A DNA stretch of 64,000 nt from Rhizobium halophilum (GCF_021648825.1 NZ_JAKJHS010000004.1:186001-250000); one strand, 5' to 3'; positions 24,688-35,166 are shown, numbered from the stretch's first letter. Translations and numbers: made by a program. The notes: generated from the sequence alone by a model not told the origin.

Positions 24688-26232
24688 ATGGCCGCATCCT
24701 CGTCTCCCACCGGCATCCACCACGTTACCCTGATCACCCGGCGAGTGCAGGACAATGTCGATTTCTACGTGGGCTTTTTGGGGCTCCATCTCGTCAAGCG
24801 CACCGGCGGGTTTGAAGATGCCGAGCAGTTGCATCTGTTCTACGGCAACAGAAAGGCCGAGCCCGGCACGCTCGTCACCTTCCTTGTCTGGGAAGACGGC
24901 GCCTCTGGGCGGGTGGGCAACGGGCAGGTGTCCGAGATCGCCTTCTCCGTGCCGCGCGATGCGATAGGTGACTGGCTGACGCGGGCGATCACCCACCGCG
25001 TGCCGGTGGAGGGGCCGCTGCATGAGTTCGGCGAAACGGTGCTGCGGCTGAAGGATCCGGATGGCATCATCGTCAAGCTGGTAGGTCATGGCGAAGCGGC
25101 AGCCGTTGTGGCAGCGCAGGAGCCGGCCGTCACCCGGCTGCGGGCGGTGACGCTGTTGACCGAAACGCCGGAGGAAACGGCGGCGTTCCTGTCCCGCTTT
25201 GGATACCGGCCGGGCCCCGTCTTGGGCAATCAGCAGCGGATGCTGTCCGATACCGATGCCGTGGATGTGCGCGACGCCACCGGCTACGTGCCCGGCATTC
25301 CCGGGACGGGAACGGCCGATCACGTCGCCTTCCGCGCCGGCGACGTTGCTGCGATCAAGGAGATGGAGTCGGAGCTTTCGCGGCTGAACTCCTCGCCGAC
25401 CAATCTCCATGACCGCAAGTACTTCACCTCGCTTTACGTGCGCGAGCCCGGCGGCACGCTGATCGAATACGCGACCGACGGACCGGGCTTTGCCGTCGAC
25501 GAGGAGTCCGGGCATCTAGGCGAGCAGCTCTTCATGCCGCCGGGCGACGAGGCGCGTGCGCAAGACCTCAAGGTGTTCCTGCCGCAGTTCTCGCTGCCGG
25601 GCGAGCAGCGCATGCCGCGCCGCGAGCTGCCCTTCGTGCACCGCTTCTTCGTGCCGGATGCGCCGGGGGAGGAGACGCTGGTTCTCATGCACGGCAGCGG
25701 CGGCAGCGAGGCCGACCTGATGCCGCTGGCGCACCGGATTGCACCGCAGGCTATGCTTCTCGGTCTGCGCGGGCGTTCGGTGGAGGAAGGCTCGCCGCGC
25801 TGGTTCCGCCGGCTGCCGGGCGATCGTTTCGACCAGGCTGACATCCGCTCAGAAGCGGAGGCCTTTGCCGCTTTCGTGGAGGGCGCGGTGGAAGGCTATC
25901 GGCTGGACGCGGAGCGCCTGGCCTTTCTCGGCCTGTCGAACGGCGCAAACTTCCTGGCGGCAGTGATGGCGCTGTACCCGGGGCTGATCCGCCGGGCGGT
26001 CCTGCTGCGGCCGGCGATGGTGCTGGAAGACCCGCCGGTGGTGGATCTTTCGGCAAACTCCGTGCTGATGGTGAGCGGCCGGCAGGACCTCGCGGCTCCC
26101 TTGGCCCGGCGGCTGGAGGCATGGCTGCGAGACAGCGGCGCGAACCTCACCAGCCATTTCATCGACGCAGGCCATCAGCTCTCGGACGAGGATCTGCCGC
26201 TGGCGAAGGCCTGGATGGACGAGCCCAGCTAG
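24688..26232 (+). CDS. VOC ring-cleaving-dioxygenase-like / carboxylesterase fusion
   Basis: A 514-residue two-part protein. Residues 1-300 hold two VOC modules (GIHHVTLITRRVQDNVDFY; later HVAFRAGD and SLYVREPGGTLIEY), the layout of MhqO-like dioxygenases. Residues about 320-514 form an alpha/beta hydrolase of the phospholipase/carboxylesterase family: LVLMHGSGGSEADL (oxyanion), nucleophile in FLGLSNGANFL, Asp in VSGRQDLAAP, and His in DAGHQLSDED. In other bacteria MhqO- and MhqD-type proteins are separate but co-expressed in quinone detoxification, which suggests the fused protein does both steps. It stands 50 bases before the XRE-cupin regulator. Confidence 0.85.
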   Translation: MAASSSPTGIHHVTLITRRVQDNVDFYVGFLGLHLVKRTGGFEDAEQLHLFYGNRKAEPGTLVTFLVWEDGASGRVGNGQVSEIAFSVPRDAIGDWLTRAITHRVPVEGPLHEFGETVLRLKDPDGIIVKLVGHGEAAAVVAAQEPAVTRLRAVTLLTETPEETAAFLSRFGYRPGPVLGNQQRMLSDTDAVDVRDATGYVPGIPGTGTADHVAFRAGDVAAIKEMESELSRLNSSPTNLHDRKYFTSLYVREPGGTLIEYATDGPGFAVDEESGHLGEQLFMPPGDEARAQDLKVFLPQFSLPGEQRMPRRELPFVHRFFVPDAPGEETLVLMHGSGGSEADLMPLAHRIAPQAMLLGLRGRSVEEGSPRWFRRLPGDRFDQADIRSEAEAFAAFVEGAVEGYRLDAERLAFLGLSNGANFLAAVMALYPGLIRRAVLLRPAMVLEDPPVVDLSANSVLMVSGRQDLAAPLARRLEAWLRDSGANLTSHFIDAGHQLSDEDLPLAKAWMDEPS

Positions 26233-26253
26233 TCCCCTTGGCTGCTGTTGACT

Positions 26254-26286
26254 CCATTATCCGAGAAATGCATTCTCGGATAATGG
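26254..26286. promoter_or_regulatory. Perfect 14-base inverted repeat, probable operator of the XRE-cupin gene
   Basis: CCATTATCCGAGAA (26254-26267) and TTCTCGGATAATGG (26273-26286) are exact reverse complements with a five-base spacer. A -35-like TTGACT lies just before (26248-26253), and the repeat runs into the start codon of the regulator gene at 26283. This is where a HTH protein would bind to repress its own promoter; binding is inferred. Confidence 0.7.
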
Positions 26287-26855
26287 AAGATGTACTTTCG
26301 CTGGATCGATCGATTGCAGAGCGGCTGCGTGGCCTCAGGGACGCGCAGGCATTGACGCTGGATGAACTGGCGGCTCGCTCGGGTGTCAGTCGCGCCATGA
26401 TCTCACGCATCGAGCGGGCCGAGGCAAGCCCGACGGCAGCGCTCCTGGCACGGCTTTGCGAGGCGTTGGGGCTGACGCTCTCGACCTTCTTTGCCGAGAA
26501 TGATGAACCTGCATTACCGCTCAGCCGGAGGAACGACCAGCGCTTGTGGCGCGACCCGCATACCGGCTATCTGCGCCGCTCCGTATCACCCCCGGGCATG
26601 CCAAGCCGGGTGGATATTGTCGAGGTGGAGTTTCCGGCCGGCGCGCGCGTCAGCTTTCCGCCGCGGGAGGAAAGCCGGGTGATGACGCAGCATGTCTGGC
26701 TTTTCGAGGGCGAGTTGCAGATGACGATCGGCGAGGCGGTGCATCGGCTCGAACCCGGTGATTGCCTTTTCATGGACATCGGAGACGCCTTTGACTTTCA
26801 CAATCCTGGCGACCGGCCGGCCCGCTATGCGGTGATCCTCGACCGGGGACGCTGA
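26283..26855 (+). CDS. XRE-family HTH regulator with cupin domain
   Basis: A 190-residue regulator: N-terminal Cro/CI-type HTH (RLRGLRDAQALTLDELAARS followed by GVSRAMISRIERAEASPT, about residues 12-50) and a C-terminal cupin domain (VEFPAGARVSFPPREE; HRLEPGDCLFMDIGDAFDF). Such proteins usually repress small catabolic or resistance operons and sense a ligand in the cupin. I prefer the ATG at 26283, which has the family's N-terminal spacing; an ATG at 26268 lies inside the palindrome. Little or no leader is left, so the message may be nearly leaderless. A GNAT gene follows 23 bases downstream. Confidence 0.88.
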   Translation: MEDVLSLDRSIAERLRGLRDAQALTLDELAARSGVSRAMISRIERAEASPTAALLARLCEALGLTLSTFFAENDEPALPLSRRNDQRLWRDPHTGYLRRSVSPPGMPSRVDIVEVEFPAGARVSFPPREESRVMTQHVWLFEGELQMTIGEAVHRLEPGDCLFMDIGDAFDFHNPGDRPARYAVILDRGR

Positions 26856-26878
26856 AGCCACACAAGGAGAAACAGCAC

Positions 26879-27427
26879 GTGACGGCCATCATCCGTATCG
26901 CCGATGCCAGTGCCGCCCGCCAGGCGATGCCCGACCTTAGCGAGGTCTTGGCCGATTGCATCAACGGCGGGGCTTCGCTCGGCTTCATGCTGCCGTTCTC
27001 ACCGGACGATGCCGCGGCCTACTGGCAGGAGATTGCCGCCCAGGTGGAGGCGGGCCACATCATCCTGGCGCTTGCCGAGATTGACGACAAAGTGGTGGGA
27101 ACGGTGCAGGTGGGGCTGGCGACCAAGCCGAACCAGCCGCACCGAGGCGACCTGATGAAGCTTCTCGTCCACCGATGCGCCCGCGGCCTCGGCCTGTCGC
27201 GCCGGCTGATGCAGGCGGTCGAGGCGGAGGCGGCACGTCGAGGGCGGACGCTGCTGGTGCTCGATACGGCAACCGGCAGCGAAGCGGAGGCGATCTATCC
27301 ACGTTTCGGCTGGCAGCGGGTGGGCGTCATCCCGGATTACGCCCTGTGGCCACAGGGCGGGCTCTGCGACACGACGGTGTTCTACAAGCGGATCGGCGAC
27401 GCTCGGGCGCCCTCGCAGGCCGCCTGA
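26879..27427 (+). CDS. GNAT-family N-acetyltransferase
   Basis: A 182-residue acetyltransferase with a clear acetyl-CoA motif: strand DLMKLLVHRCARGLGLSRRL followed by MQAVEAEAARRG, then LLVLDTATGSEAEAIYPRFG and a C-terminal strand TTVFYKRIG. The start is GTG at 26879 with AAGGAGA nine bases upstream. It is the second gene behind the XRE-cupin regulator, whose ligand could be the acetyltransferase substrate; pairs like this often give resistance to small toxic amines or antibiotics, which is inference. Confidence 0.85.
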   Translation: MTAIIRIADASAARQAMPDLSEVLADCINGGASLGFMLPFSPDDAAAYWQEIAAQVEAGHIILALAEIDDKVVGTVQVGLATKPNQPHRGDLMKLLVHRCARGLGLSRRLMQAVEAEAARRGRTLLVLDTATGSEAEAIYPRFGWQRVGVIPDYALWPQGGLCDTTVFYKRIGDARAPSQAA

Positions 27428-27575
27428 TCCGCACGGCTCAGTCCGTTCGGTGAAGCCATGGAAGTACGACCGCCAGAACAGGCCAGTCATCAAGACGACA
27501 GCCAGCGAAAAGAAGGAACGGAACGCGGCCACGTGGGTTAGCCATCTGTCCCCCAAGAAACAAAACGGAGGCACT

Positions 27576-27746
27576 ATGAGCAAGACCGATGTCAAGGAAG
27601 CCATCAAGCGCGCCGAAAAGCAGGTGGAAAACACCAGCGGCGGCGGCCATCTCGGCGGCACCTATTATGGCCAGGAACCGGACGGCAAGACGTCGTCGAG
27701 CAACTCCAACGTTGGACGAAACCGCCCGAATTCCGGCAGTTCCTGA
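27576..27746 (+). CDS. Small hydrophilic protein, Gly/Ser/Asn-rich tail
   Basis: A 56-residue protein with an amphipathic N-terminal helix (KTDVKEAIKRAEKQVEN) and a disordered tail rich in Gly, Ser and Asn (GGGHLGGTYYG; SSSNSNVGRN). ACGGAGG lies four bases before the ATG, and a hairpin follows at 27772-27791. Real by these signals and by its composition, which differs from shadow frames. Function unknown; perhaps a stress-induced small protein. Confidence 0.65.
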   Translation: MSKTDVKEAIKRAEKQVENTSGGGHLGGTYYGQEPDGKTSSSNSNVGRNRPNSGSS

Positions 27747-27771
27747 TCGCCGACGAGAACAGGATAACGAA

Positions 27772-27791
27772 AGCCCCGCACATGCGGGGCT
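27772..27791 (+). terminator. Hairpin after the small protein gene
   Basis: AGCCCCGCA and TGCGGGGCT form nine perfect pairs with a two-base apex, followed only by ATTCCG. The U-tract is weak, so it may stop transcription incompletely. Confidence 0.6.
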
Positions 27792-27983
27792 ATTCCGTAC
27801 TTGTAAAATATCCTCGGATTGCGAACCGATCGTCAAGGTGTACCCACGGTCTTCGTAAAAGAGGGGTCAACAGTGCCCCGCTCGCGCACTTACGGGGTTA
27901 AGTCCATAAACCCGTATAATGACTGCGTTTGCGCCCGATAATGCGCATGCTGTGGCGTGGCTGGCCAAAATCGGAATGGTGGC

Positions 27984-28160
27984 TCATCTTACGGCAACGG
28001 GTTGCGCCGCAAGGTCCTTGGCCAGATAGACCCGAGCCGCTGAAGGTCCGGCCTCCATTGTTGCGGCGGCATATCCGCCGCCCGCCAGTACAAGAATCAA
28101 AAACAGAACTGCGCTGCCGAGGCCGCCCTTGGCCTGACGCGGAGCGTGATGGTATGCCAT
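27984..28160 (-). CDS. Small single-pass membrane protein
   Basis: A 58-residue protein: a basic N-terminus (MAYHHAPRQAKGG), one membrane segment (SAVLFLILVLAGGGYAAA) and a short outer tail ending QPVAVR. CGGAGAG lies seven bases before the ATG at 28160. The strong ribosome site plus an intact membrane helix support it. It is upstream of the two TRAP binding-protein genes' opposite end and has no evident partner. Function unknown. Confidence 0.6.
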   Translation of the reverse strand: MAYHHAPRQAKGGLGSAVLFLILVLAGGGYAAATMEAGPSAARVYLAKDLAAQPVAVR

Positions 28161-28243
28161 GAAGTCTCTCCGTGTGGTCCCCAGACAACGGATGAGCCGA
28201 GCGACGGTTCCCTTCCTCCAGGCGTCGAATTAGCCGGTGCTCA

Positions 28244-28270
28244 AATAAAAAAGCCCCGCGTTGCGGAGCT
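28244..28270 (-). terminator. Intrinsic terminator of the TRAP binding-protein gene
   Basis: On the reverse strand AGCTCCGC pairs with GCGGGGCT (one U-G pair) and is followed by a run of six U. It lies about 30 bases downstream of the stop at 28303. Confidence 0.85.
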
Positions 28271-28302
28271 TTCAGTGATGGGATGTTGTGCAGGGCCTGT
28301 TG

Positions 28303-30751
<2,449 letters not shown>

Positions 30752-30855
30752 TCAAACGCTACCCGCTTTGTCTAATCGTTGCGCAGGCCTCTGGTGGTGG
30801 TGGCGTGGTGGTGGCAGCCGAATGAACCTTGAAGAGTAGGGTCGCATCGCATAGA

Positions 30856-30870
30856 TTAGAATAATTCTAA
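30856..30870. promoter_or_regulatory. Irr-box-like iron control element
   Basis: TTAGAATAATTCTAA is a 15-base palindrome (TTAGAAT-A-ATTCTAA) 11 bases before the chosen start of mbfA. It matches the TTAGAA/TTCTAA half-sites described for Irr-repressed rhizobial genes, including mbfA. Binding is inferred from the match. Confidence 0.7.
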
Positions 30871-30881
30871 TGAGGTTGCTG

Positions 30882-31874
30882 ATGTTCTTGCCGTTCTCTC
30901 CTTCCTTCATGTCCTCCCGCCGCAGCTTCGATTCCCTCAGCGAAGACGAAATTCTGGCCCTTGCCATTGGCGCCGAGGAGGAGGACTCGCGCATCTATCT
31001 CGCCTATGCGGACAATCTGCGTGACCGCTATCCGGCCTCGGCGAAAGTCTTCGAGGATATGGCGGAGGTGGAGCAGGCGCACAAGAACATGCTGATCGAG
31101 ATGTTTCGGAGCCGTTTTGGCGAACTGATCCCGCTGATCCGGCGCGAACACGTGCGTGGGTTTTACTCCCGCAAGCCGGACTGGCTGGTCAGGAACCTGC
31201 CGCTGGAGGAGGTCAGACAGCAGGCGCAGGTGATGGAGGATCAGGCTTATCGCTTCTATACCGAGGCAGCCAAGCGCGTGAGCGATGCATCAACGCGTCG
31301 TTTGCTGGGTGACCTGGCGCTTGCCGAGCAGGGGCATGAAGAGATCGCGCGCACCCTCGGTGAAAAGCATGTCGGAGCAGAGACCAAGAAAGAAGAGGAT
31401 GATGCGGCGCATCGACAATTCATCCTGACGTATGTGCAGCCGGGGCTTGCGGGGCTGATGGACGGTTCTGTCTCTACCCTTGCGCCGATCTTCGCCGCAG
31501 CCTTCGCGACCCAAGATACCTGGAGCACGTTCCTGATTGGCTTGTCTGCGTCCGTTGGCGCCGGGATCTCCATGGGGTTCACGGAGGCTGCGCATGACGA
31601 CGGCAGGATTTCAGGCCGCGGTTCGCCGGTGAAGCGCGGCCTGGCCTCAGGGGTCATGACTGCGATCGGCGGCCTCGGACACGCGCTGCCTTATCTCATT
31701 CCGCACTTTTGGACCGCAACTATGCTTGCCGTCGTTGTGGTATTCGTGGAGCTATGGGCGATTGCTTTCATCCAGAACCGTTACATGGAGACGCCCTTCA
31801 CGCGTGCAGTGATGCAAGTGGTCCTTGGAGGCTCCCTGGTCTTGGCAGCCGGCATTATCATCGGTCATGGATAG
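30882..31874 (+). CDS. mbfA: Membrane-bound ferritin MbfA (ferritin-VIT1 fusion)
   Basis: A 330-residue protein. The first about 165 residues form a ferritin-like (erythrin) four-helix domain with di-iron ligands in AIGAEEEDSRIY, MAEVEQAHKN, EDQAYRFYTEA and LAEQGHEEIA. The C-terminal part is a VIT1/CCC1-like membrane domain with about five segments (QPGLAGLMDGSVSTLAPIFA; IGLSASVGAGISMGFTEAA). MbfA proteins export iron and protect against iron and peroxide stress. I chose the ATG at 30882 with GAGG upstream; an ATG at 30870 overlaps the Irr-like box. Repression by Irr at low iron is expected. Confidence 0.9.
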   Translation: MFLPFSPSFMSSRRSFDSLSEDEILALAIGAEEEDSRIYLAYADNLRDRYPASAKVFEDMAEVEQAHKNMLIEMFRSRFGELIPLIRREHVRGFYSRKPDWLVRNLPLEEVRQQAQVMEDQAYRFYTEAAKRVSDASTRRLLGDLALAEQGHEEIARTLGEKHVGAETKKEEDDAAHRQFILTYVQPGLAGLMDGSVSTLAPIFAAAFATQDTWSTFLIGLSASVGAGISMGFTEAAHDDGRISGRGSPVKRGLASGVMTAIGGLGHALPYLIPHFWTATMLAVVVVFVELWAIAFIQNRYMETPFTRAVMQVVLGGSLVLAAGIIIGHG

Positions 31875-31877
31875 AAG

Positions 31878-31903
31878 AAGAGCGAGCCTGGGCCCGCTCT
31901 TTG
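31878..31903 (+). terminator. Terminator between mbfA and the convergent BTLCP gene
   Basis: AAGAGCG and CGCTCTT (31878-31884, 31895-31901) pair around a GC-rich loop and are followed by TT. It could serve both convergent genes. Confidence 0.6.
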
Positions 31904-31925
31904 AGCTTGTACAGAGATCTATCGA

Positions 31926-32540
31926 TTAGCGGAGAGCGCCCACCAGAACGTCGCGGCCGTTTTCGATGCTAACCCAGCGTCCGGTGTGGAAGCTCGCCTG
32001 GCGCTTTAGGAACGTGTAGGAGGTCTGATACCAGGGCTTCACTTCCGAACTGAGATTGTCGAGCACGAAGTCCCCTTGTGCAGTTCTAACCGTGAGGACT
32101 GCGTGCCCCTCCCCATCCGGCTTGCGCACGACGGTGATCAACAGGTCCGCAAGCGAGAAACCTTTGGCAGCCAACTGGCGGCGCTTTTCGAGCGCGTAGT
32201 CTTCGCAATCCCCCACATCATTGGGATAAGCCCAGGCCTCTTCGCGCCCATAGACCTCCCGATCCGTCATTGCGTGGATGCGCTCGTTGACCGAGGTGTT
32301 TACCTTCTCGATCATCTCCCAACCCTGCGGTGTCAGCGTCGGTGCCGGGCTGGACGCAAAGCGCTGGCTGCACTCGTCGGCATTGATGCGGCAGAACTCG
32401 TAGTGACCGATGGGCTGTGACGTCACGCCGCCGGTGACCATGCTTGCCAAGGCTTGGGGCCCCGGTACCGCAGAGGTGGCTGAGGCAAGTATCGCCGTAA
32501 GGCAGGCAGCAAGATGCCAAGCCTTCAATGTATAGTTCAT
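31926..32540 (-). CDS. Transglutaminase-like cysteine peptidase (BTLCP, DUF920)
   Basis: A 204-residue exported protein with signal peptide (LAACLTAILASATSAVP). The catalytic residues of the bacterial transglutaminase-like family are in order: Cys in GDCEDYALEKR, His in GEGHAVLTVRT, Asp in FVLDNLSSEV. Relatives such as LapG cleave surface adhesins under c-di-GMP control; here no LapD-like partner is adjacent. A CtrA-like box (32560-32574) lies 20 bases upstream of the start, which suggests cell-cycle-linked expression. Confidence 0.88.
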   Translation of the reverse strand: MNYTLKAWHLAACLTAILASATSAVPGPQALASMVTGGVTSQPIGHYEFCRINADECSQRFASSPAPTLTPQGWEMIEKVNTSVNERIHAMTDREVYGREEAWAYPNDVGDCEDYALEKRRQLAAKGFSLADLLITVVRKPDGEGHAVLTVRTAQGDFVLDNLSSEVKPWYQTSYTFLKRQASFHTGRWVSIENGRDVLVGALR

Positions 32541-32559
32541 GGACCCGTCCCTTCAAGTC

Positions 32560-32574
32560 TTAACAAAACGTTAA
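32560..32574. promoter_or_regulatory. CtrA-like box TTAA-N7-TTAA
   Basis: TTAACAAAACGTTAA fits the full CtrA consensus TTAA-N7-TTAA and is close to the start of the reverse-strand BTLCP gene at 32540. CtrA is the cell-cycle regulator of Rhizobiales and Caulobacterales; binding is inferred. Confidence 0.5.
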
Positions 32575-32671
32575 GGTGCGTCGGGACGAACTGTCAATCG
32601 ATCAACTTTTACCGAATGGCGCTGATGCGGAATATGGTTAAAGGTGATGCTTTTTAGCCTCAGCTTATTTT

Positions 32672-33478
32672 TTAATCATGATTTATGAGGGTGCCGACCG
32701 CCGAGAGCATCTTCTCAATGTCCTGCGGGCGGGAAAGGCGATGGTCTCCGTCGCGGATCAACGTCAGGACAACATCCTCGGCCGGCAGGAATTCGACGAG
32801 CTTGAGGGCGTGGCGGTAGGGCACGTCCGGATCTTTCATTCCCTGCAGGATGTGGACTGGGCAGCCGGTCTCGATGATGCCGGTGAGCACCTGGTTGTTA
32901 CGGCCATCCTCTAGAAGAGCGCGGGTATAGACGTTCGGCTCCGGGCTGTACTCCGAAAGCTCCTGAAAATAGCCGTCTTGGGTCAATGACTGGCGTTGCT
33001 CCTCGGTCAGGTGCGGCTCGATGAGCTCTGAAGTGAAGTCCGGAGCTGGCGCGATCAGCACCAAGCCGGAGAGCCTTGGCGCTGACTCGCGACGGCGCAG
33101 TTCCTGTGCGAGGCGCAGCGCGATCCATCCGCCCATGGAGGAGCCCACGATGATGATGTTCTCGGGCGCACAATGCTCTAGCACAGCCAGCGATTCCTCC
33201 AGCCAGCGGGAGATGGTTCCATCGCGAAAGGAGCCGCCGGAGGCGCCGTGGCCGGAATAGTCGAACCGGATCGCGCCAAGCCCCTGACTTGCAGCGAACC
33301 GGTCCAGCTCTGCCGCCTTGGTGCCTGTCATGTCCGACCGGTAGCCGCCTAGCCACAAAAGGACGGGTGCGGAAGCGTCGGCGCCGGCAGGTCGGTGGAG
33401 GATCGTAATCGTCCTTTTGGCGCTCGCATCTCCAACAATGATTACACTCTCTTCAGGTGGCGTGGGTTGTTCCGTCAT
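32672..33478 (-). CDS. Alpha/beta hydrolase
   Basis: A 268-residue cytosolic alpha/beta hydrolase. The nucleophile elbow is IIVGSSMGGWIAL (Ser in GxSxG), the acid is in LQGMKDPDVPY and the base in IRDGDHRLSRP. The N-terminus contains PVLLWLGGYRSDMTG, the oxyanion strand, and DYSGHGASGGSF. AAGGAG lies eight bases before the ATG at 33478; in-frame codons beyond it do not look coding. Divergent from infC with a 183-base gap. Probably a serine esterase or thioesterase; substrate unknown. Confidence 0.85.
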   Translation of the reverse strand: MTEQPTPPEESVIIVGDASAKRTITILHRPAGADASAPVLLWLGGYRSDMTGTKAAELDRFAASQGLGAIRFDYSGHGASGGSFRDGTISRWLEESLAVLEHCAPENIIIVGSSMGGWIALRLAQELRRRESAPRLSGLVLIAPAPDFTSELIEPHLTEEQRQSLTQDGYFQELSEYSPEPNVYTRALLEDGRNNQVLTGIIETGCPVHILQGMKDPDVPYRHALKLVEFLPAEDVVLTLIRDGDHRLSRPQDIEKMLSAVGTLINHD

Positions 33479-33661
33479 GAATGAACTCCTTATCTCAAGC
33501 CACCGGGAGAAATCCGACTCCTGCGCTCGTTGCGGCAGGTGATTTCTGTAGCGGACTATGCTATTGACTTCGCCGTCGCAGTTACGACATTGCCGGCGCC
33601 CTCGCAAATGACGCAGGGCGACGCGCCCACCGTTATCGAAATAGCCAAGGAGAATACGACC

Positions 33662-34198
33662 ATTCGCAGACCGTACAAAGCCGATGCTCCCGTCAAGGAA
33701 GGCCCGCGTTCCAACCGGGAAATCCGGGTTCCTAGGGTTCAGCTTATCGATGCCGAAGGAAACAACCTCGGCGCCGTCGCGACAGACGAAGCGATGAGGA
33801 TGGCCGAAGAGGCCGGCCTGGACCTCGTCGAGATCTCTCCCAACAATGACCCGCCGGTATGTAAGATCCTCGATCTGGGCAAGCTGAAGTATGCGAACCA
33901 GAAGAAGGCTGCCGAAGCGCGTAAGAAGCAGAAGATCGTCGAAATCAAAGAAATCAAGATGCGCCCGAACATCGACACCCATGACTATGACGTGAAGATG
34001 AAGGCGATGAACCGGTTCTTTGATGAGGGCGACAAGGTTCGCGTGACGCTGCGCTTCCGCGGGCGTGAGATGGCGCACCAGGAGCTGGGTATGAAGCTTC
34101 TGCAGCAGGTCAAGGAAGACACGGCAGAGATCGCCAAGGTGGAAGCCGAGCCGAAGCTCGAAGGGCGCCAGATGATGATGGTGCTGGCGCCGCGGTAG
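33662..34198 (+). CDS. infC: Translation initiation factor IF-3, ATT start codon
   Basis: A 178-residue IF-3, the usual length, beginning [20 protein letters not shown] at an ATT codon with AAGGAG eight bases upstream. The N-domain contains [15 protein letters not shown], the linker is lysine-rich, and the C-domain carries [14 protein letters not shown] and [16 protein letters not shown]. An ATG at 33608 lacks a ribosome site and would add an unrelated tail. Rare AUU/AUA starts are the known device by which IF-3 limits its own synthesis, since IF-3 rejects non-standard start codons. First gene of the infC-rpmI-rplT block. Confidence 0.95.
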   Translation: MRRPYKADAPVKEGPRSNREIRVPRVQLIDAEGNNLGAVATDEAMRMAEEAGLDLVEISPNNDPPVCKILDLGKLKYANQKKAAEARKKQKIVEIKEIKMRPNIDTHDYDVKMKAMNRFFDEGDKVRVTLRFRGREMAHQELGMKLLQQVKEDTAEIAKVEAEPKLEGRQMMMVLAPR

Positions 34199-34206
34199 CG
34201 TGCCGA

Positions 34207-34233
34207 CGGAGTCGGATGGTGCCGACTCCGCTT
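34207..34233 (+). terminator. Hairpin after infC
   Basis: CGGAGTCGG and CCGACTCCG (34207-34215, 34222-34230) form nine perfect pairs, followed by CTTT. The U-tract is short, so some transcripts may read on into rpmI. Confidence 0.75.
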
Positions 34234-34259
34234 TGGCTGCAAAACCTCTTCCCATCCCG

Positions 34260-34287
34260 TTGCGCTTTTCATCGACTGCAGTTATAA
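34260..34287 (+). promoter_or_regulatory. Possible promoter of rpmI-rplT
   Basis: TTGCGC and TTATAA are 16 bases apart, about 100 bases before rpmI and just after the infC hairpin. The match is fair, and transcription from here is inferred. Confidence 0.45.
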
Positions 34288-34389
34288 GCGCGCGTCCGAA
34301 CGGTCCGGCAGGGCATGCCGAGGCCGTTCTTAATGTGCTCGAAACTGGCCTCTTCAGCCGGGTTCGCTCAAGAAGAATGGAGTAGCAAA

Positions 34390-34593
34390 ATGCCCAAGAT
34401 GAAGACGAAATCCTCCGCCAAGAAGCGGTTCAAGATCACGGCTTCCGGCAAGGTCCTCGCGGCCGCTGCTGGCAAGCGCCACGGAATGATCAAGCGGTCC
34501 AACAAGTTCATCCGCGATGCACGCGGCACGATGGTCCTTGCCGAACCAGACGGCAAGAAGGTCGTCAAGAACTACCTGCCGAACGGTCTCTGA
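34390..34593 (+). CDS. rpmI: 50S ribosomal protein L35
   Basis: A 67-residue basic protein beginning [20 protein letters not shown], the classic L35 N-terminus, with [18 protein letters not shown] in the middle. It binds 23S rRNA in the large subunit. It sits 38 bases before rplT with a Shine-Dalgarno-like stretch before its ATG. Confidence 0.97.
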   Translation: MPKMKTKSSAKKRFKITASGKVLAAAAGKRHGMIKRSNKFIRDARGTMVLAEPDGKKVVKNYLPNGL

Positions 34594-34631
34594 GACCCTT
34601 TCGTTTTTGGATCATTTAAGGAGATCATGAC

Positions 34632-35036
34632 ATGGCACGCGTAAAACGTGGCGTAACATCCCGCGCCAAGCACACCAAGACCCTCAAGGCAGCCAAGGGC
34701 TTCTACGGCCGCCGCAAGAACACCATCCGCGCCGCAAAGGCTGCGGTTGACCGTTCGCGCCAGTATGCCACCCGCGACCGCCGGGTTAAGAAGCGCAACT
34801 TCCGCGCCCTGTGGATCCAGCGCATCAACGCAGCCGTCCGCGAATCTGGCCTGACCTACGGCCGCTTCATCGATGGCCTGAACAAGGCCGGCATCGAAGT
34901 CGACCGCAAGGTCCTGTCCGACATGGCGATCCATGAGCCGGCTGCCTTCGGTGCCCTCGTCGATGCTTCCAAGAAGGCTCTCGAGTACCTCAAGGATGCA
35001 GGCACAGCCAACGAGTTTGAAAGCGCGGTTCGGTAA
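34632..35036 (+). CDS. rplT: 50S ribosomal protein L20
   Basis: A 134-residue protein with the L20 N-terminus [20 protein letters not shown] and core [39 protein letters not shown] and [20 protein letters not shown]. It is an early assembly protein of the large subunit. AAGGAG precedes the ATG. L20 usually also represses translation of its own operon; I see no obvious mimic of its rRNA site in the leader. Confidence 0.98.
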   Translation: MARVKRGVTSRAKHTKTLKAAKGFYGRRKNTIRAAKAAVDRSRQYATRDRRVKKRNFRALWIQRINAAVRESGLTYGRFIDGLNKAGIEVDRKVLSDMAIHEPAAFGALVDASKKALEYLKDAGTANEFESAVR

Positions 35037-35075
35037 CCAGCGCTTCCCAGGCTCTTTAGCTTCATAGTTTTTGGG

Positions 35076-35113
35076 AAACCCGCGCTGGTTTGGGCTGGCG
35101 CGGGTTTTTCTTT
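35076..35113 (+). terminator. Strong intrinsic terminator after rplT
   Basis: AAACCCGCGC (35076-35085) and GCGCGGGTTT (35098-35107) form ten perfect pairs followed by a U-rich tract TTTTTCTTTT. It separates the ribosomal block from pheST. Confidence 0.93.
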
Positions 35114-35166
35114 TGCCCGTCACGACGCGTCGCTAATACCGACACGAGTATCACACGGAAGAAACC

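Noticed and set aside
33479..34255. Long N-terminal extension of the alpha/beta hydrolase frame through infC
   Set aside because: It runs antisense through infC; the hydrolase has a good ribosome site and start at 33478.
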